In this document: positions 1 through 12,116 of the stretch, piece after piece
How the letters are laid out: the number at the start of each line of letters is the position of its first letter
Position numbering within the stretch: the stretch's first letter is position 1
Assembly (NCBI RefSeq): GCF_030272615.1
Contig: NC_081406.1
Span: 470,508,400-470,572,399, forward strand
From: Cryptomeria japonica
Lineage: Eukaryota; Streptophyta; Pinopsida; Cupressales; Cupressaceae
DNA length: 64,000 bases
Reading direction: 5' to 3'
Notes under the pieces: model-generated
Databases searched by the model: none
Seen by the model: the letters and a program-made list of their open reading frames with translations, nothing else
Told to the model about the DNA's origin: nothing
Made by a program: the position numbers and the translations under genes

Positions 1-238
1 TTTTGCTCAACAAATACCGATTTTCATTGCAAGCCTATTAAAGTTTCCTATGGCCCGATTTCCATGTTCTATGTCTACGTTTTTAGAGGAGATCCATTAA
101 TGCACTAGTCTTTGTGTCTAAAACAGAGTGTCTCTCTCTTTCCAAATCGGCAAGGGTTATTAAGCTCCATTCATCCCCTTCAAGCGTGCATTGGCAATTT
201 AGTTGAATCTCGCAAGGGTTTTTCGCTTTCAAGTTTTT

Positions 239-851
239 ATTTGTAATCAAGTCTTTATGACCCGATTCCAAGTAAAGAGTCTTGAGTTATGTACTAAGCT
301 TGCAATCGGGTTTTTGGAACCTGATTGCAAGTACTTATTCATATGTTTTTTACTTTTATTTCTTCCCCATGTTGCTTGAAATCGATTTTCAAGATAAGGA
401 TGGCAAGTTTGTGCTTTCAAGTCTTTGTGACTAAACTTGCAGTCGGGTCTTGAAGACCTGATTGCAAGTTGATGTATTTCATGTTATGCATCATGAACTA
501 GTTGAGGTTTTTCCCCTTTGGAGTCTCAAAAGCAAATTGCAATTGGATCCTCATGATCTGATGTGAAAAGAAACCAATAATTTACCTTACCATATGCAAG
601 CATTCTTTACTTGCAATCGGGTCTTCAAGACCCGACTACCAGTAAAGGATTATCATACCCCAAGTTGTGTGTCTCATGTTCACTCCATTTGCGGTCATCC
701 CCTCATGCTCAATATGCTTTCCAAGAGGCCATGTCAGATATTAGCCACTTGTAATCATGTCCTCAAGACCCAATTACAAGTATCCATCATCACTTACCTT
801 TAAACTTTACCGTTCCACTTGCAATCAGGTCTTGGAGACCCGATTACAAGT
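239..851. repeat. Array of ~35-bp palindromes in the leader of copy A
   Basis: Six imperfect palindromes lie at about 239-274, 297-333, 435-469, 609-644, 747-781 and 817-851. The arms follow ACTTGYAATCGGGTCTT and its reverse complement AAGACCCGATTRCAAGT with a 1-2 base centre. The copy at 609 is close to perfect in the inner arm. Spacers are unrelated and of variable length (about 20-140 bp). A weaker half copy lies near 8-35. The same motif recurs in copy B, so it belongs to the element. Each unit could fold as a long hairpin in RNA or act as a dyad protein site. The function is unknown. Confidence 0.85.
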
Positions 852-1021
852 GTGGGATGTAATGTTTCTTTCACTTACAGCCACCCCCATGAGATCCGAT
901 TTTCCTTCCCATCGCTGTCCAAAGCATATCCATAAAGCATCTTTGAGTCAATCCAAGTTGTTTCATGATAAAATCTTTCCCAAGTTGTGGTGTGAGCATT
1001 GGTTTTCAAAATTTGAGGACT

Positions 1022-4000
1022 ATGGAATCCCCGATTGCTGCTGAAGAAGTTCTTACCCTCTTAAGTTTTCATCACAATGTTGTAGATTCCTATTCGATGA
1101 CAGAAGAGTCGGCATCTCCTCCAAACAAGAAAATGAAAAATAAGTATGACAAATATCAGAATGAGATTGCTCCCACTTAGGTGATCTCTCTCATTGATGA
1201 GATCAGAGACATAGAGATCGGGCATGTGGACATGTCTGAATTCTTGGAAAGAATAGAAGGTTCACCAACACATGGGATGCAGTTGCTCTTAAAACAGCCA
1301 TATTCATTTGGTCTCATCTTTCCCAGTGGCTGCCCTGGAACCTGACTTCGTGCTTGCATGTGCATCTCATTTTGATAAAGAGACTCAAACAATCAGAGAT
1401 GAAGATGGGAACTTCATTATCGGGTTGGATGCAGAGACCATTGATAAGATTTTCAATGGTCCCCGCAGCTCACAATGAAAAGTGCCTTGGATCATTATAA
1501 CCAGAGAAGATCTGATTGTATCAGACATATCGATGCCAAGTGGCTTAATACTCCCAGGACTTGCCTTTCCAGATGGCCCAAGTTGTATCGTTGTGATTTC
1601 ATTGAAGAAGTTGGCGACATGATCACTCTTCTCAGCAAGATAATGGGTTTGAGACACTCTAACGTGTTTGAAATTTGGATGTACAAGTAAATTGTGATCA
1701 TGAGGAAGGGGCAATCTCACATTTTCTGGGGAGAAGTCATCAGCGACAACCTGTGTGAGCAGCTATCGCAAGTTCCCACTACGCTCACTTTCCATATGAA
1801 TTTGTACTAGGTGTATATCGCAACATCACTCAAACAATTTCTTGGTCTTTCTACTAAGGGTGACAGATCATTGGTGTCAGTGTCGAAGGCCCAATAGAAT
1901 TCATAACAAAAGGGTGTAGGATGCGTTCTTTGGACGATTCATGTGTCTTTTTGACAAAACACTCAAAAACAAAAGAGTCTCTGAGGCAGCTTGGAAGAAG
2001 GTGAATGAGTATGGGTGCTTATTTCTGCAATTCTCAACTTTCACCTATATGAGAGCTAGATGCTTTGAAGGTCAACCGTACATGCTGCCAAGATACCCTA
2101 TAGATAAGATCATCCTGATGGAGTAGGCAAGACGGTTGATGGCAGTTCACGCAATACAACTTGCCAACCACAAGCTAGGTATCAACATTTCCTCCCACAA
2201 TCCATTGCAAATTGGCCGGTATTCTTTGAACACCTCAGCAAGAGCCAAGGCAATGGAGACCGAACTTAAAGAATCAAATTGAGGAAGTTCAGTGAGCAGA
2301 GAGATTTTGATTATCGAGGGATGAAGGACAAAATCAAGAGGGCCTTCACTCACGTTCATCGCCTCGAAGATGTATGGGTTGACCTTCGTACTGAAGATAT
2401 CAGAAAGATGGAATACAACAAGCTCACCTTGGAGCAAATTGTAGATCTTGATTTGACCAAGATCCTAGAAGGAATGGTGGATGATGGTAAATCCTTGACA
2501 CAGAATACATAGAGCAAAGAGTTGTTGAAGCCCCTCTTCCTTCTCCTTAATGGTCAAAGAAGGAATGTGACTCTATCTTTGATAGATTCCAACCCATTAT
2601 CGCAAACACCAATGCCTGGCTGAAGAACAATAATGTCAAGACGATCAAGGTCAAAGGTGGAGCGGAAGTTGATTCAGCTGAACCTGTTGGGCGAAGATCT
2701 TAGGTCAGGATCAAGTCTAAAGAAGGTGCTTCCTCTTTCGGCACTAGAATCAAGCTAAGGGTCAGCAGGGCTTTAGTTATTCCTCCACCAGAAGTGTCAC
2801 CAAAAGGGAAGGAAAAGCCAGAAGTGCAAATACAGGTTATTGATGCTGACAATGATACTCACGAAGAGAATATAGCAGGATCACCTCCTTCTATAGGTTT
2901 GAAATCTCCTCATACAACCCTTCCCCAATTATCATTGGATGAACCCATGTCTACGAATGTAGATTCTTTCTCCACCATTCATGTGGAACCTGTGGAACCA
3001 AGTACATTTGCCTGTACCAGCGTAGAAGTACCTGTTGAGACCTCTCACGGTGGCTTGGAGAATGTCTTTGATGTGAATCCCTCATATGCCATCTTGTCCA
3101 ATGTTTCTCTTCCGAAGATTGATACTTCTACCATGAGTTTTGATAAGTTCATGACAGAAGCAAGTCATGATTTTTCATCCGAGCAGACGCTTGTTGCTAT
3201 TCAGACCAAGGCTCCTCCTAGAGTGACAGTTGTGGTACAGGTTGAGTTTATTTCTTCACAAACCACAGTTGCTATCTCAGATGTGAACTCATAAGAACTA
3301 CCCCGTTGGTTGAGTTCAATCGCACCCAAAAGGAAGAAAGGAGATCTCTCCAAATATATTTGATTTTCAACGACTCAGGAGACAAAAGCCAAGGGGCACT
3401 TAGAAAGCAAAGACAGGTTTCGCGAGGGTGGTAAATAGTAACAAAATGAAATATGCAGAAGTGGCAGAGCCTCTAGTTGAGAAACCACCAGAAGAAATGC
3501 AGTTGTAAGACTACAAGCTCATGAGGGTGGAACTTGGGAAACAAACACATTCAAGTCTCATGCATGATGCCCAAGATTCTGTAGCTTCACAAGTCTAAAG
3601 CTACAATGAGATACTAGCAAAGAAGAATGAGCTCAAAGAGAAAAATTCACCTCTCATCACAGTGTTCCAAAAGAGCACAAACTCTTCAGAGCAGGTTCAT
3701 CCTTTGATCTCCTCCACCTCTAAAGAATCTATAAAACAATTGGAGAAAGCTACTCAAAAGACCAAGGCAGTTGATTCTTAGGTAGATCAGCTAACTAATC
3801 AGAGTACTCAAGTGGTGAAGAAAGCATTGCATGTGTTGAGCAATGTAAGAGCAGCGAAATTGAAACTAAATCAGACCTTGGAAACTTTCAACCAGAGTCT
3901 AGTTTGAGTTGAGAAAGACTTGAAGATTTGGCATGAGATGGATCAGATCAAACTAGAAATTCTATGCAACAATATGGTAATTTTGAACAAGGAAAGATAC

Positions 4001-4423
4001 ATAGAATTTGAAGAACTCATGACAAATAAGTCATTGGTTATCAAGGATCTCATCAAAGATGTGCAAGCCACCCTTGAAATGAGTGATGAAGCTGAGCAGG
4101 ATATCATCTCCAGTTTTGACAAAATATCTTGCAAAATTTTAAGTCATGATGGAGAGCTGCTTACTGAAAATTTGATTCTTGCTGACTTAGTGTTGAGCCT
4201 TCATCAAGAGTTGGAATCAGAGCAGTTTGTTGTATCTTTGATCCACAAGTTTGTGAATTACCAAGTGTTCTTTGATAAAATGCTGAACACTCTCGAGGAA
4301 CACAGAAAAACAGCAGTTAGATATTCTGATGTCATCATCAAGACTATTGCAGTTGCTAGGAATACAGCGGGTCTAGATCCTGATAAGTTGCAGAAATCTA
4401 TCATCAGTTTCCAGCCCTCATAG
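1022..4423 (+). pseudogene. Decayed long ORF of unknown family, copy A
   Basis: The start at 1022 (MESPIAAEEVLTLLSFHH) aligns with the start of copy B (MLVAAEYDVALTLLSFHH). Conserved blocks follow in order: KYDKYQNE, IGHVDMSEF, LACASHFDK-like, LYRCDF, IMGLRHSNVFE, LSTKGDRSL, LKNKRVS, LTLEQIVDLDL, then a Ser/Pro/Val-rich middle and a helical, coiled-coil-like C-terminal third (about 3500-4423). The frame is broken by many stops (the first is TAG at 1178-1180) and by frameshifts; longer open pieces are at 2794-3294 and 3920-4423. There is no zinc knuckle, aspartic protease or RT motif. By position it could be a divergent Gag-like protein or a plant-transposon-associated protein. I do not recognise the family. 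Confidence 0.7.
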
Positions 4424-4691
4424 CCAGAAATGAAAAACAATTAAAGTGTCTTTCAACACTTACTTTTTGTATATGCATTTTGTTTTCGACAAATTACATG
4501 TAATGTCAAAATTCATGTTTACAAGTGAATTATCACTTGTAATTTTGTAAAATGTAATTACATGTAAACAAATTACAAGTTGGTTAGCAATAGAACTATA
4601 ATTTGAATAAGTAATAGTTAGTTAGTTAGTTAGTTGTGGAAAAGTCTTAGTTAGTTAGACTTCTCCCACATTTTGCTCTAAGCCCCTCTCC

Positions 4692-4699
4692 TATATATA
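4692..4699 (+). promoter_or_regulatory. TATA box in the LTR-like region of copy A
   Basis: TATATATA is preceded by CTCC and followed within about 80 bases by the first AGACTTTGAG repeat. Copy B has CTCTATAAATACTCAAGG at the equivalent place (about 12930 on the minus strand). Conservation between two diverged copies supports a real promoter. The transcription start is not visible. Confidence 0.5.
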
Positions 4700-4771
4700 T
4701 ACCCAAGGGTGCTCTATGTAATTTTTTATTTTTTGGCAAGCGATAAAACTTTGCAGAATTTTGCACTCATA

Positions 4772-5225
4772 AAGACTTTGAGCTTTGTAATTGTAAACTA
4801 TTTCTTTCAAGTAATATCAAAGAGTTGGAATTTTAGACTTTGTGTTGAAGCCATACTTTGTGTCCTTTGTGTTCTTATGTCATATTGGAACATTCCTTTG
4901 TACTTGCTTATAGTTGTGGAAAATTGTTGAGAAGAGCTTCACTTGAAATATCTGCAGACTTTATGTTGCAAATATCGAAGGTTGAATTAGTTTAGTTTAT
5001 GATTAGGAGTGGAGAAGAGTTGCAAGACTTTGTGCTTGTAGCAATTCCCATTTAAAGTGACTCGAAGGTGCATCATACTCGCAGACTTTGCGCTGCCATA
5101 TGTTGTACGTTGTTCTTGTTTCATCATTCTAAAAAGGGTAGATAGGAATTTAGAAACTCAAGACTTTGTGCTTGTTTGTTGTTTTCCCGTCCCGAAGGAA
5201 GTGACGGAAGTCTTTGTGCTTTCAG
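4772..5225 (+). repeat. Spaced AGACTTTGTGCTT repeats downstream of the TATA box
   Basis: The core AGACTTTGTGYTT recurs near 4772, 4836, 4957, 5027, 5081, 5161 and 5210, roughly every 50-120 bases, with unrelated spacer sequence. Copy B has the reverse complement (AGCACAAAGACT and variants) repeated through 12380-12870. Retention of the core while the spacers diverge suggests constraint or repeated homogenisation. Confidence 0.75.
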
Positions 5226-5496
5226 GAAACTTCATTTCCTCTCTTGATTTTATTTTAAAATTGCTATTATTATTCTTGCAAAGTTGTTGTTTCTTTTCTG
5301 TGAAGAGAAAAGAACATAATCTTTTTTGAAACAAGAGAAAAGGTTGTTGTCTTACCCATATTAGATTAAATTAGTTTTAGTTAAGTGTTAGATAAGGGGG
5401 AGCCCTCCCTAAATTAGGAGAGTTTATACTCACACACAGTGGTTGAAACCACAATTTTGCACATCCTACTGAGTGTACAAAATTTTCAACCAACAG

Positions 5497-5643
5497 GAAG
5501 AAGTCAATTACTTGGAAGAACAGTTGAGGAACCTGCCTGTCGCCCCAAAAACTGAGATCGAATTCATGATGTCCAGATTCGTTGAATTTGCAATAAAAGA
5601 AAAGGATAAGGGTAACAAGATTCTAGAAGATAGTTTGTTTTGA
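5497..5643 (+). pseudogene. C-terminal 48-codon remnant of another retroelement-like ORF
   Basis: An open stretch of 48 codons (starting EEVNYLEEQLRNLPVAPKTE) ends at TGA 5641-5643, directly after the 3' end of copy A. It is charged and helical, like the end of a coiled-coil protein. Copy B lacks it on its flank, so it is pre-existing sequence into which copy A inserted. Probably the tail of an older element's ORF, given the LTR-like sequence that follows. The family is not recognised. Confidence 0.35.
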
Positions 5644-5983
5644 TCCCATGTGGCATCATTTTTCCTATTGGAGTATTTTTCCTCGTATTTTGCATCAAAT
5701 AGATGTCACATTCCCATTGGTTGATATTTAATAATTTGCAATAATTAGGTATTTTGTTGTAACAAACCCTAATTAGGATTTAGGTGGCAAAATCTTGGCC
5801 CTTGATTTTGATTTAATCTTGGTCATTCATTATAGTTGAGAGCTCTATATAAGCTCAACTCATTTCATTTGTAAAGGATCGATTACAGGACTTTTAAAGA
5901 ATTGTTGCTCAATGCTGCAAAATTAATAAAATCATTGAAGTGTTGGTGACTTATTGAGTTTTGGAGCATTTGCTTGTTTCTTC
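5637..5983 (+). mobile_element. Possible LTR downstream of the ORF remnant
   Basis: The sequence runs from TGTTTTGATCCCATGTGG to about TTTCTTCA. It contains a TATA box (CTATATAAGC at about 5850) and an AATAAAATC signal near 5925 in the right order for an LTR. There is no paired copy and no target-site duplication, so both ends are guesses. Confidence 0.3.
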
Positions 5984-7771
5984 ACCCTTTTATAAGAGAA
6001 ATTAATATTTGAAAAGACAGAAAAATTAGAATAGAATTTGATTTAAGTATTTTAGATGAATGGAAAATGCATGTGCATGATCGATAGTGAGGCTCTCATT
6101 GTTCATACTACTAGTACTCCATCGATGGTGAAGTATCTTGCGTAGTCGACTGAACTTATCTTAGCCAAAGCTTAACTTCAATTACTATTTCATCATTGAT
6201 ATGCTTCATCTTGAAGGTATCTATGCTTGTAGTAGTGATTTGCAAATCATCAAGCTACCCTTAGAAGATTGCACTAGCGTTGTGGACATGTTCATGGCAT
6301 GTCAAAGCAAAGCTTAGTTGAGCTCACTTGAGATTGTACATTGTCTTGCAATCCTAGCATTAGCGTAGCATTTTTAAAGCTTACTCCTTTTTTCATTTTT
6401 TTAATCAAAGATCATTTAGTAGTAATAAGAAAGATCAATATTGCAACATCATCCGAAGAAGAGCATTCCATTGATCTTGAAGTTGATGAAGAACAATTGT
6501 GTAAGTCCCCTTTAAGGTACAGCAAACACATCATACCATTGAAGCTATCCAACACGTCAAGACTCGACATTGTAAACCTTGGAATTGTCTCAAGTGATCC
6601 TTCGCTAATCTTCGGCATTTGAGAATTCTTTGTTCAAGAGAGGATAGAGTATTCAATACTTTATTTTGTGTTCGATAGTACGTGAAAAAACCATCACCAG
6701 AAAGGGGTAAGGATTGGGGCTAAAATATGGTAATTATCACTTGTATCATGAACATTAATTGTTCCTTAGTATTAATAATCTAATTTAAGCCATAATGATG
6801 CATGTTAATTACTGGGAAACAAGCAGTCTCCTAGTAGGGGACACTGCAGAAATAGTACATTTTGCATATAACTTAAACTTTCTCATCATCCAAAATCCAT
6901 TGAATTGTGTTCACTAGTAGAGATCGGGCATCACCAGGAGTAAGACCCAAGTTCAATTTCTGCCAACCGACCTCCAGATGATATCGTATAAGAAATTTGA
7001 CCTCAAAACGTTGTACAGTCCAATCAACGTAAAGAACCAACTACCAAAAAAGCTACCTAATTGTCTTTTATCTGCCTCTATTCATAAGCACAATTAGTAC
7101 TAAGGAAGGACTTCTTGCAAATGCAATGAAGTCTCTAGAAGCTACCTTTTAAACTCAGTTAGTATTTGTTGTAGATATGAGAATACAGCTCCATGCAGCC
7201 TCTAGAAGCTCTGTTTTAAACTTGGTTATCATTTGTTGTAGCTATGAGAATACAGTTACATCCTTTCCTAATAATTTTTACTGGCATCTCATTAATTAAT
7301 TCTGGGTTAGCTTTAAATATCTTGATATAATTTTTTTAATTCTATTTAAATTACATACTTCTGCAGATATAACTGAATTTCATTTAGCAGGAAAGAACTT
7401 TGAGATTGATCTTCATTGTTCTAGGGGAATTGAATCTGACTTGAAATAATGAGACAAAACAAGGTGCTGGGACCACTTCCCTTATACCTGCATGAACATG
7501 CAATGTCGACAACAATCATGAGCAAATATGAATATTTGTCAGTTATATGAATCGAGAATTGAATCTAACGAAATTGGTACAGACAATAAACTTGTTGGTA
7601 GGCAAGCATTCCTTGACATTCATCAACATTCTCTTGTTAGTAATTCAGTGCAAATCTAACCAAATTCTCATATCAGATTTTTCCGTATAAAATAAGTTAC
7701 TAAAAGAAGAATAGAGCCACAAGAAGGAAAACAGGTTTCTTGTCCAGGGGCAATGTGTAGGCCGGGAGGAC
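5984..7771. other. No recognisable gene; unassigned AT-rich DNA
   Basis: Short ORFs such as 6341-6622 show no family signature. Two near-copies of a phrase around CTCTAGAAGCT followed by TTTGTTGTAG...ATGAGAATACAG lie at about 7131-7190 and 7199-7255, a small local duplication. A purine-rich GGCCGGGAGGA tract at 7760-7770 precedes the next LTR candidate. Confidence 0.5.
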
Positions 7772-8913
7772 TATAATGTCCCCAATTTTTAAGGTGACAT
7801 TTAATTAAATTGATTTTTATGAAGTTCTCCAAAAATAAAAGAAACATTGAAAGGATGACTTAATTAATTTAATTAAATAAAATAAAATAATAAAAAATGA
7901 TGAGTCAATTAATAAAATTCTCCAAATATGACTAATATTGAAGTTGGCTAGTCGGCCTAATATTCTAGAAGCTTCTTGAAGTTCTTTACAAGGAGACTGG
8001 ACGGAGGAGGTAAAGCATGCTTTTGGATTTGATGAATGTCTTTGATTTCTAGAGACGAAAGCCTTCAGGAGTTTGACATAAGGGTTGGACGAAAACCTAG
8101 CTCTTCCTAAGGGTGGATTCACGACAGAGTTCACAGCTATGCAAATTTGTGAAGTCTCCATTGGAGACAAATCTGTAAGGATTTACTTTAGAAATAAAGA
8201 TATTTGGTTCTATTTTTTAATTTGAGAAATAAAATTTATTATTTCTGAATAATAAAGGCTATGTGGGAATTTATATATTTGTCCTAAGCTTTGTGTGAGG
8301 TGCCTATTATAATTCATATTGCCGCTCTTTTCAGCATAGGAGTATTGAGGTTGAGGACTGATAATTATTGTGGGAGGCGATTTACATTTGAAATATGAAA
8401 GCTCCGTGAGAAAATTTACAGGCTGACATTAGGAACAACTATCATCTATCGGCAAGTGTTTTCTACGGGCTTCATATAAGTTGATTTATTGAAGAGAATA
8501 TCTATTGAGTGTAATCATTTCTAAAGTGCCATGAGACATTAGAGTTTGAAGTAATAGAAGATTGGATATTTCAAATCGAACTATACTAGATTCTGGTGAT
8601 TTCATTGCATATTGGGCTTAGCAGGTGTGTGAGCCTTTGACAGAACGCAGAGATCTTGTGAGTCAGTGCAGGGGTGTTTGGTGGCTTTAAAGAGTGCAAA
8701 GAGTTGTTTTCTCCTGCCACGACATTCCTTCCATTCTGTTGTGAATATTTTACTGAACAGTCTCCATACCCTATCGCAGTCTACTCTTCTCTGGTTGTGG
8801 CTTAGAATATAGGGCACATACTCTTCCTAAAGGTGGATATATTTGCTGAGCATGGAGTAAGATATTGAGGCCAGTTTTATATCACTGTTGTGTGCCACTC
8901 AGGGGACCTGGCA
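7772..8913 (+). mobile_element. Candidate LTR of the TGTAATGTCCCC-type family
   Basis: A polypurine-like tract (GGCCGGGAGGA) is followed by TATAATGTCCCC, one base from the TGTAATGTCCCC terminus of the LTRs at 32995 and 36628. The possible right end is AGGGGACCTGGCA at 8913, resembling GGGGACATGACA of the solo LTR at 38265. A TATATATTTG box is at about 8268. No TSD is found. The assignment rests on terminal similarity only. Confidence 0.35.
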
Positions 8914-10342
8914 TATTATTATCAAAAAAGATTGCCGCATATAGAGATAAGATTGCGCCTTCAAACGCAAACCTCTGTCATATATCGCATCAAACTGTTC
9001 TATAAGATCTGCATTCACTATTTTCAGTAAACTGCATATTGGGCATTGCGTGTCTATGTTGTTTTGTATCAAACTATTGTTATATCCATTGTTGAATGTA
9101 TTAAACAATAGATTCTGCAGTCTGAAACTAATATAGAAGCAGATTTAATTCATGGCAAATAAGAATTGTAATATGTATGCAATCTAGTGTGAAATTTGAG
9201 AAAGATATTGTGATTCTCTATCATCCCTACTTGGGGATATTTCACGGATACATGTATGGCTATTTTTAATGGCCCCTAATATGGATACAGCTGGATACGA
9301 CCTTCGTAAAGAACACATACATTATTTAACACAATTTTCTAACTTATTAGAGGAGGTTTTCATTACTTCAGAAGCAATATAGACACATAATTACTACATA
9401 AATAAATATAAGTTGATTTAAAAACTTACAATATACAAACCAGGAGATATAATTGAATTAACAATAATATCAATTATTTCTAAATTAAAATAAGAAAAAG
9501 TCTAATTTAAATATAACTTATACAAGAAAAATACCTAAATATATTAAAGTTTAAACTTTTAAAATTTAGATACAAAGAACAAAATAAACAATAATAATCT
9601 AAACTTTTAAAAAATAGTACATTTGTGTTGGAAGAAGACCCAAAAAATTGGGTGGTTGAAATAGAAAAATAAAATAAAAATTGCACAAATGAAGTTTTTT
9701 TTTTAAATTAAGTTTAAAAAGGTTCATGCCAAAACTTTCGAAAATCAAATCTCACAGTATCTAACACAATTGGAGAATTATTGTTTTTTACTCACACATG
9801 GGTACGATATCCAACACATATCCATATCAGATATGGCGGTACAAGGGCCTAGGGAGGAGCATGGGCATATATGGCTACTATGTAAAAAAGAGAAAGAAAC
9901 CATTCAAAGTAACCTTTAATTACTTTTTAAGGTTGGCTGGAAAGGGGATTGAAAAAAAAAGAAATAAAATATTGGAAAATAAGATTCATTCTAGAATTGC
10001 AAATTTTCAGAAACCCTTGTGCAAAGCTCTACTTCAGCATTTTCCTTGAGGAAAAAAACCCTCTCAAATCTACAAAAATTGGAGGGCAAAAATCTTTTGT
10101 TTTATAGTGTTGGCTCCACCCAAAAGTCGAATTTGAGCCTCTACAAGTCATTGCAATTATTGTAAAATCAAAAAATCAAAAATATGCATGTATTTATTTC
10201 CATAGGTGCAATCAATCTCAAAAGTGGTTCGTACCCTATGAAAACCATGGGATTTATTCTAAAAGGGGATTCATTGAGTTAGAAGGGACTTACAAGTCGA
10301 TCCTTCACTTAAAACATTTAGAATTGATATGCACCACCTTTT
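8914..10342. other. AT-rich region, possible small inverted-repeat element 9285-9870
   Basis: Sequence near 9285-9302 (AATATGGATACAGCTGGATA) is partly mirrored by the reverse complement at about 9805-9835, enclosing very AT-rich DNA, which suggests a small non-autonomous TIR element. The match is imperfect. An 83-codon ORF at 9798-10049 has no recognised domain. Confidence 0.3.
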
Positions 10343-11642
10343 TGTTAAGCACAAAAATATACTGAGAAGAGGGGGGTGAATCAATATATGCCAATTTCAA
10401 CTTGATTGAACATTAATTATTATTAATAACTTCTCCTAGTGTCAACACCAATCTCAAAACCAATTCATCATTAGTAACATTTACTATTCTTTCCTCAATT
10501 ATGAACAATCAAAGAACACACATCCACACAAATGAACACTAGATTTACTTGGAAACCAAGAAGGGAAAAACCATGTTGAGAATAGCTGCTTGTATCTACT
10601 ACCCAAATCCAGCCTCACGGAATATAATAAGGAATTTACAATATGAAGTAAGCGCCAACCTACCAGAGACACCAATCCCAAATTACATTTGCAAGTATCA
10701 ACCAACGAGAGACACCAATCCTCTATTCCAAGATCTGAGCACCAACTCAACATGTGAGACACCAATCTCATCAGAATATAGGAAATGTGAAATGCAGACC
10801 TTCAAAGTTGAATATACAACTTCTTTCTGATCTGATAAACTTCACAACTCCCTCTTGCAATGCATATGATCTTCAAATGTAACCACACAATGATTGAGAT
10901 GCTACTTACACAGCATCAACCACATACTCGCACCTCAACCACACCTTTCGAATACACACATCTAAGGACACTCTAGGAATGAACCTAGATCAACTATATA
11001 TGTGAATTACAATGACAATGATATTCACATGTCTGCCTAGAACATATATACACAATCTGCATGTCGCCACATGAAGATTCCTTAACCAAAAGTGCAATAG
11101 GCCAAGTCCAAAAGCCCACATGTTACACCAAGAGTAGGGACACACTATGCATTACCCAACATACACTCTACTAGTCCTAAATAACCTTCACACACTTCCT
11201 CAGAATGGTGCATCAATCTAAAACATTAGCATAGTTGGCCAACTATCAAAGTGAACACTTTGTCACTCTTAACTTTCTGTCTGTTGAAGCCAAGCCTCTA
11301 AAACTTTGGAATATGATACTTCATATGTAGCTTTAATCTACTTCAAAACTACAAGTCATAACTCTCAAGCGTAGCAGAATGCTATGCCAAACATCATGTC
11401 AATGCAACTAAGTGCATATGCTATTTCTAAGCAACAAACCTCAAAAACCTACCACATATGCTTCCAGACAACATTACATATGATAGACAGTCAAGAACTA
11501 CTAAAACCGAAGCATAGTGGCAACATAAAAATACATACTTGACTCTGTCTTTCTAGAAGTTAGATGCTCTGTTATGACGACAGTAATCGCAATCTTCCGC
11601 ATACCCGACACCTTGGATACCAATGACAACCTTTGCTCAACA
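10343..11642 (-). mobile_element. Solo copia-type LTR with 5-bp TSD CTTTT
   Basis: Read on the minus strand it starts TGTTGAGCAAAGGTTGTCAT and ends GTGCTTAACA, with the diagnostic stretch TTGATTCACCCCCCTCT about 40 bases before the end, like the LTR at 39871-41076. The 5 bases on both sides are CTTTT (10338-10342 and 11643-11647). Perfect TSDs around a single LTR mean that the internal region was removed by LTR-LTR recombination. Several GAGACACCAATC phrases repeat inside (10670-10770). The 1,300-bp length fits large copia LTRs. Confidence 0.85.
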
Positions 11643-11912
11643 CTTTTGAGGCATGACTGGTAGCTACTAGTCAAATATAAGTGCAAATCACATATACAAA
11701 AAAGGCAAAAATTCATTGAAGATTGAGTTAAGGCACAAGGAAATAAAAATTGTATATTCCAAATCATCATATCAATCCAAAGAAGTCAATACACCTCTCT
11801 TGTGGAAGATTTGAAGGATGTGTGGGCTTTGTGGGTCCCAATCCAAGGCTGCCCTCTCAAAACAAAGAGATTGCATAGGGGAGCATAACGTGGCAATCCA
11901 TCAAGAGAATTC

Positions 11913-11995
11913 TTATATATATATATATATATGTATGTACATATATATATATGTATGTACATATATATATATGTATGTACATATATATATATGTA

Positions 11996-12048
<53 letters not shown>

Positions 12049-12116
12049 GTGTGTGTATATATATGTCTACATACACACACACATATATACACGTGTACAT
12101 ATGTGTACACACACAC
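11913..12116. repeat. TA/TATG/CA microsatellite, left part
   Basis: Pure TA runs enclose four tandem 20-bp units of ATGTATGTACATATATATAT (11931 onward), then a TA run and a CA/TGTCTACA-rich tail that ends exactly where copy B begins. ORFs called here (IYIYIC repeats) are artefacts of the simple repeat. Confidence 0.95.

Larger units (their letters stand above)
1..5495 (+). mobile_element. Copy A of an unclassified LTR-like retroelement (5' part outside window)
   Basis: The unit consists of a palindrome-rich leader (1-1021), a decayed long ORF (1022-4423) and an LTR-like 3' region ending in CAACCAACA at 5495. The same order of parts and the same 3' terminus occur in inverted orientation at 12117-18343 (copy B). 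The downstream flanks of the two copies differ, which fixes the 3' boundary. No reverse transcriptase, RNase H or integrase motif is visible, so the element is inferred to be non-autonomous. The 5' end lies before the window. It could also be a non-LTR repeat with a long 3' UTR, because no second LTR copy is seen. Confidence 0.65.
4447..5495 (+). mobile_element. 3' LTR-like region of copy A
   Basis: The region begins TGTCTTTCAACACTTA just after the ORF and a fairly purine-rich stretch (4424-4446), and ends CAACCAACA. Copy B has the matching start TGTTTTTCAACACTTA and the same end. It contains short palindromes with ACTTGTAA arms (4519-4542), a TATA box at about 4692, then a series of AGACTTTGTG repeats, which is the order promoter followed by transcribed repeat expected in an LTR. 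The 5' boundary is inferred, because the second LTR is outside the window. The right flank starts GGAAG at 5496. Confidence 0.55.

Noticed and set aside
239-851. The palindrome array as a CRISPR-like array
   Set aside because: Spacers vary widely in length, the repeats are imperfect, the setting is a plant retroelement and no cas-like gene is present.
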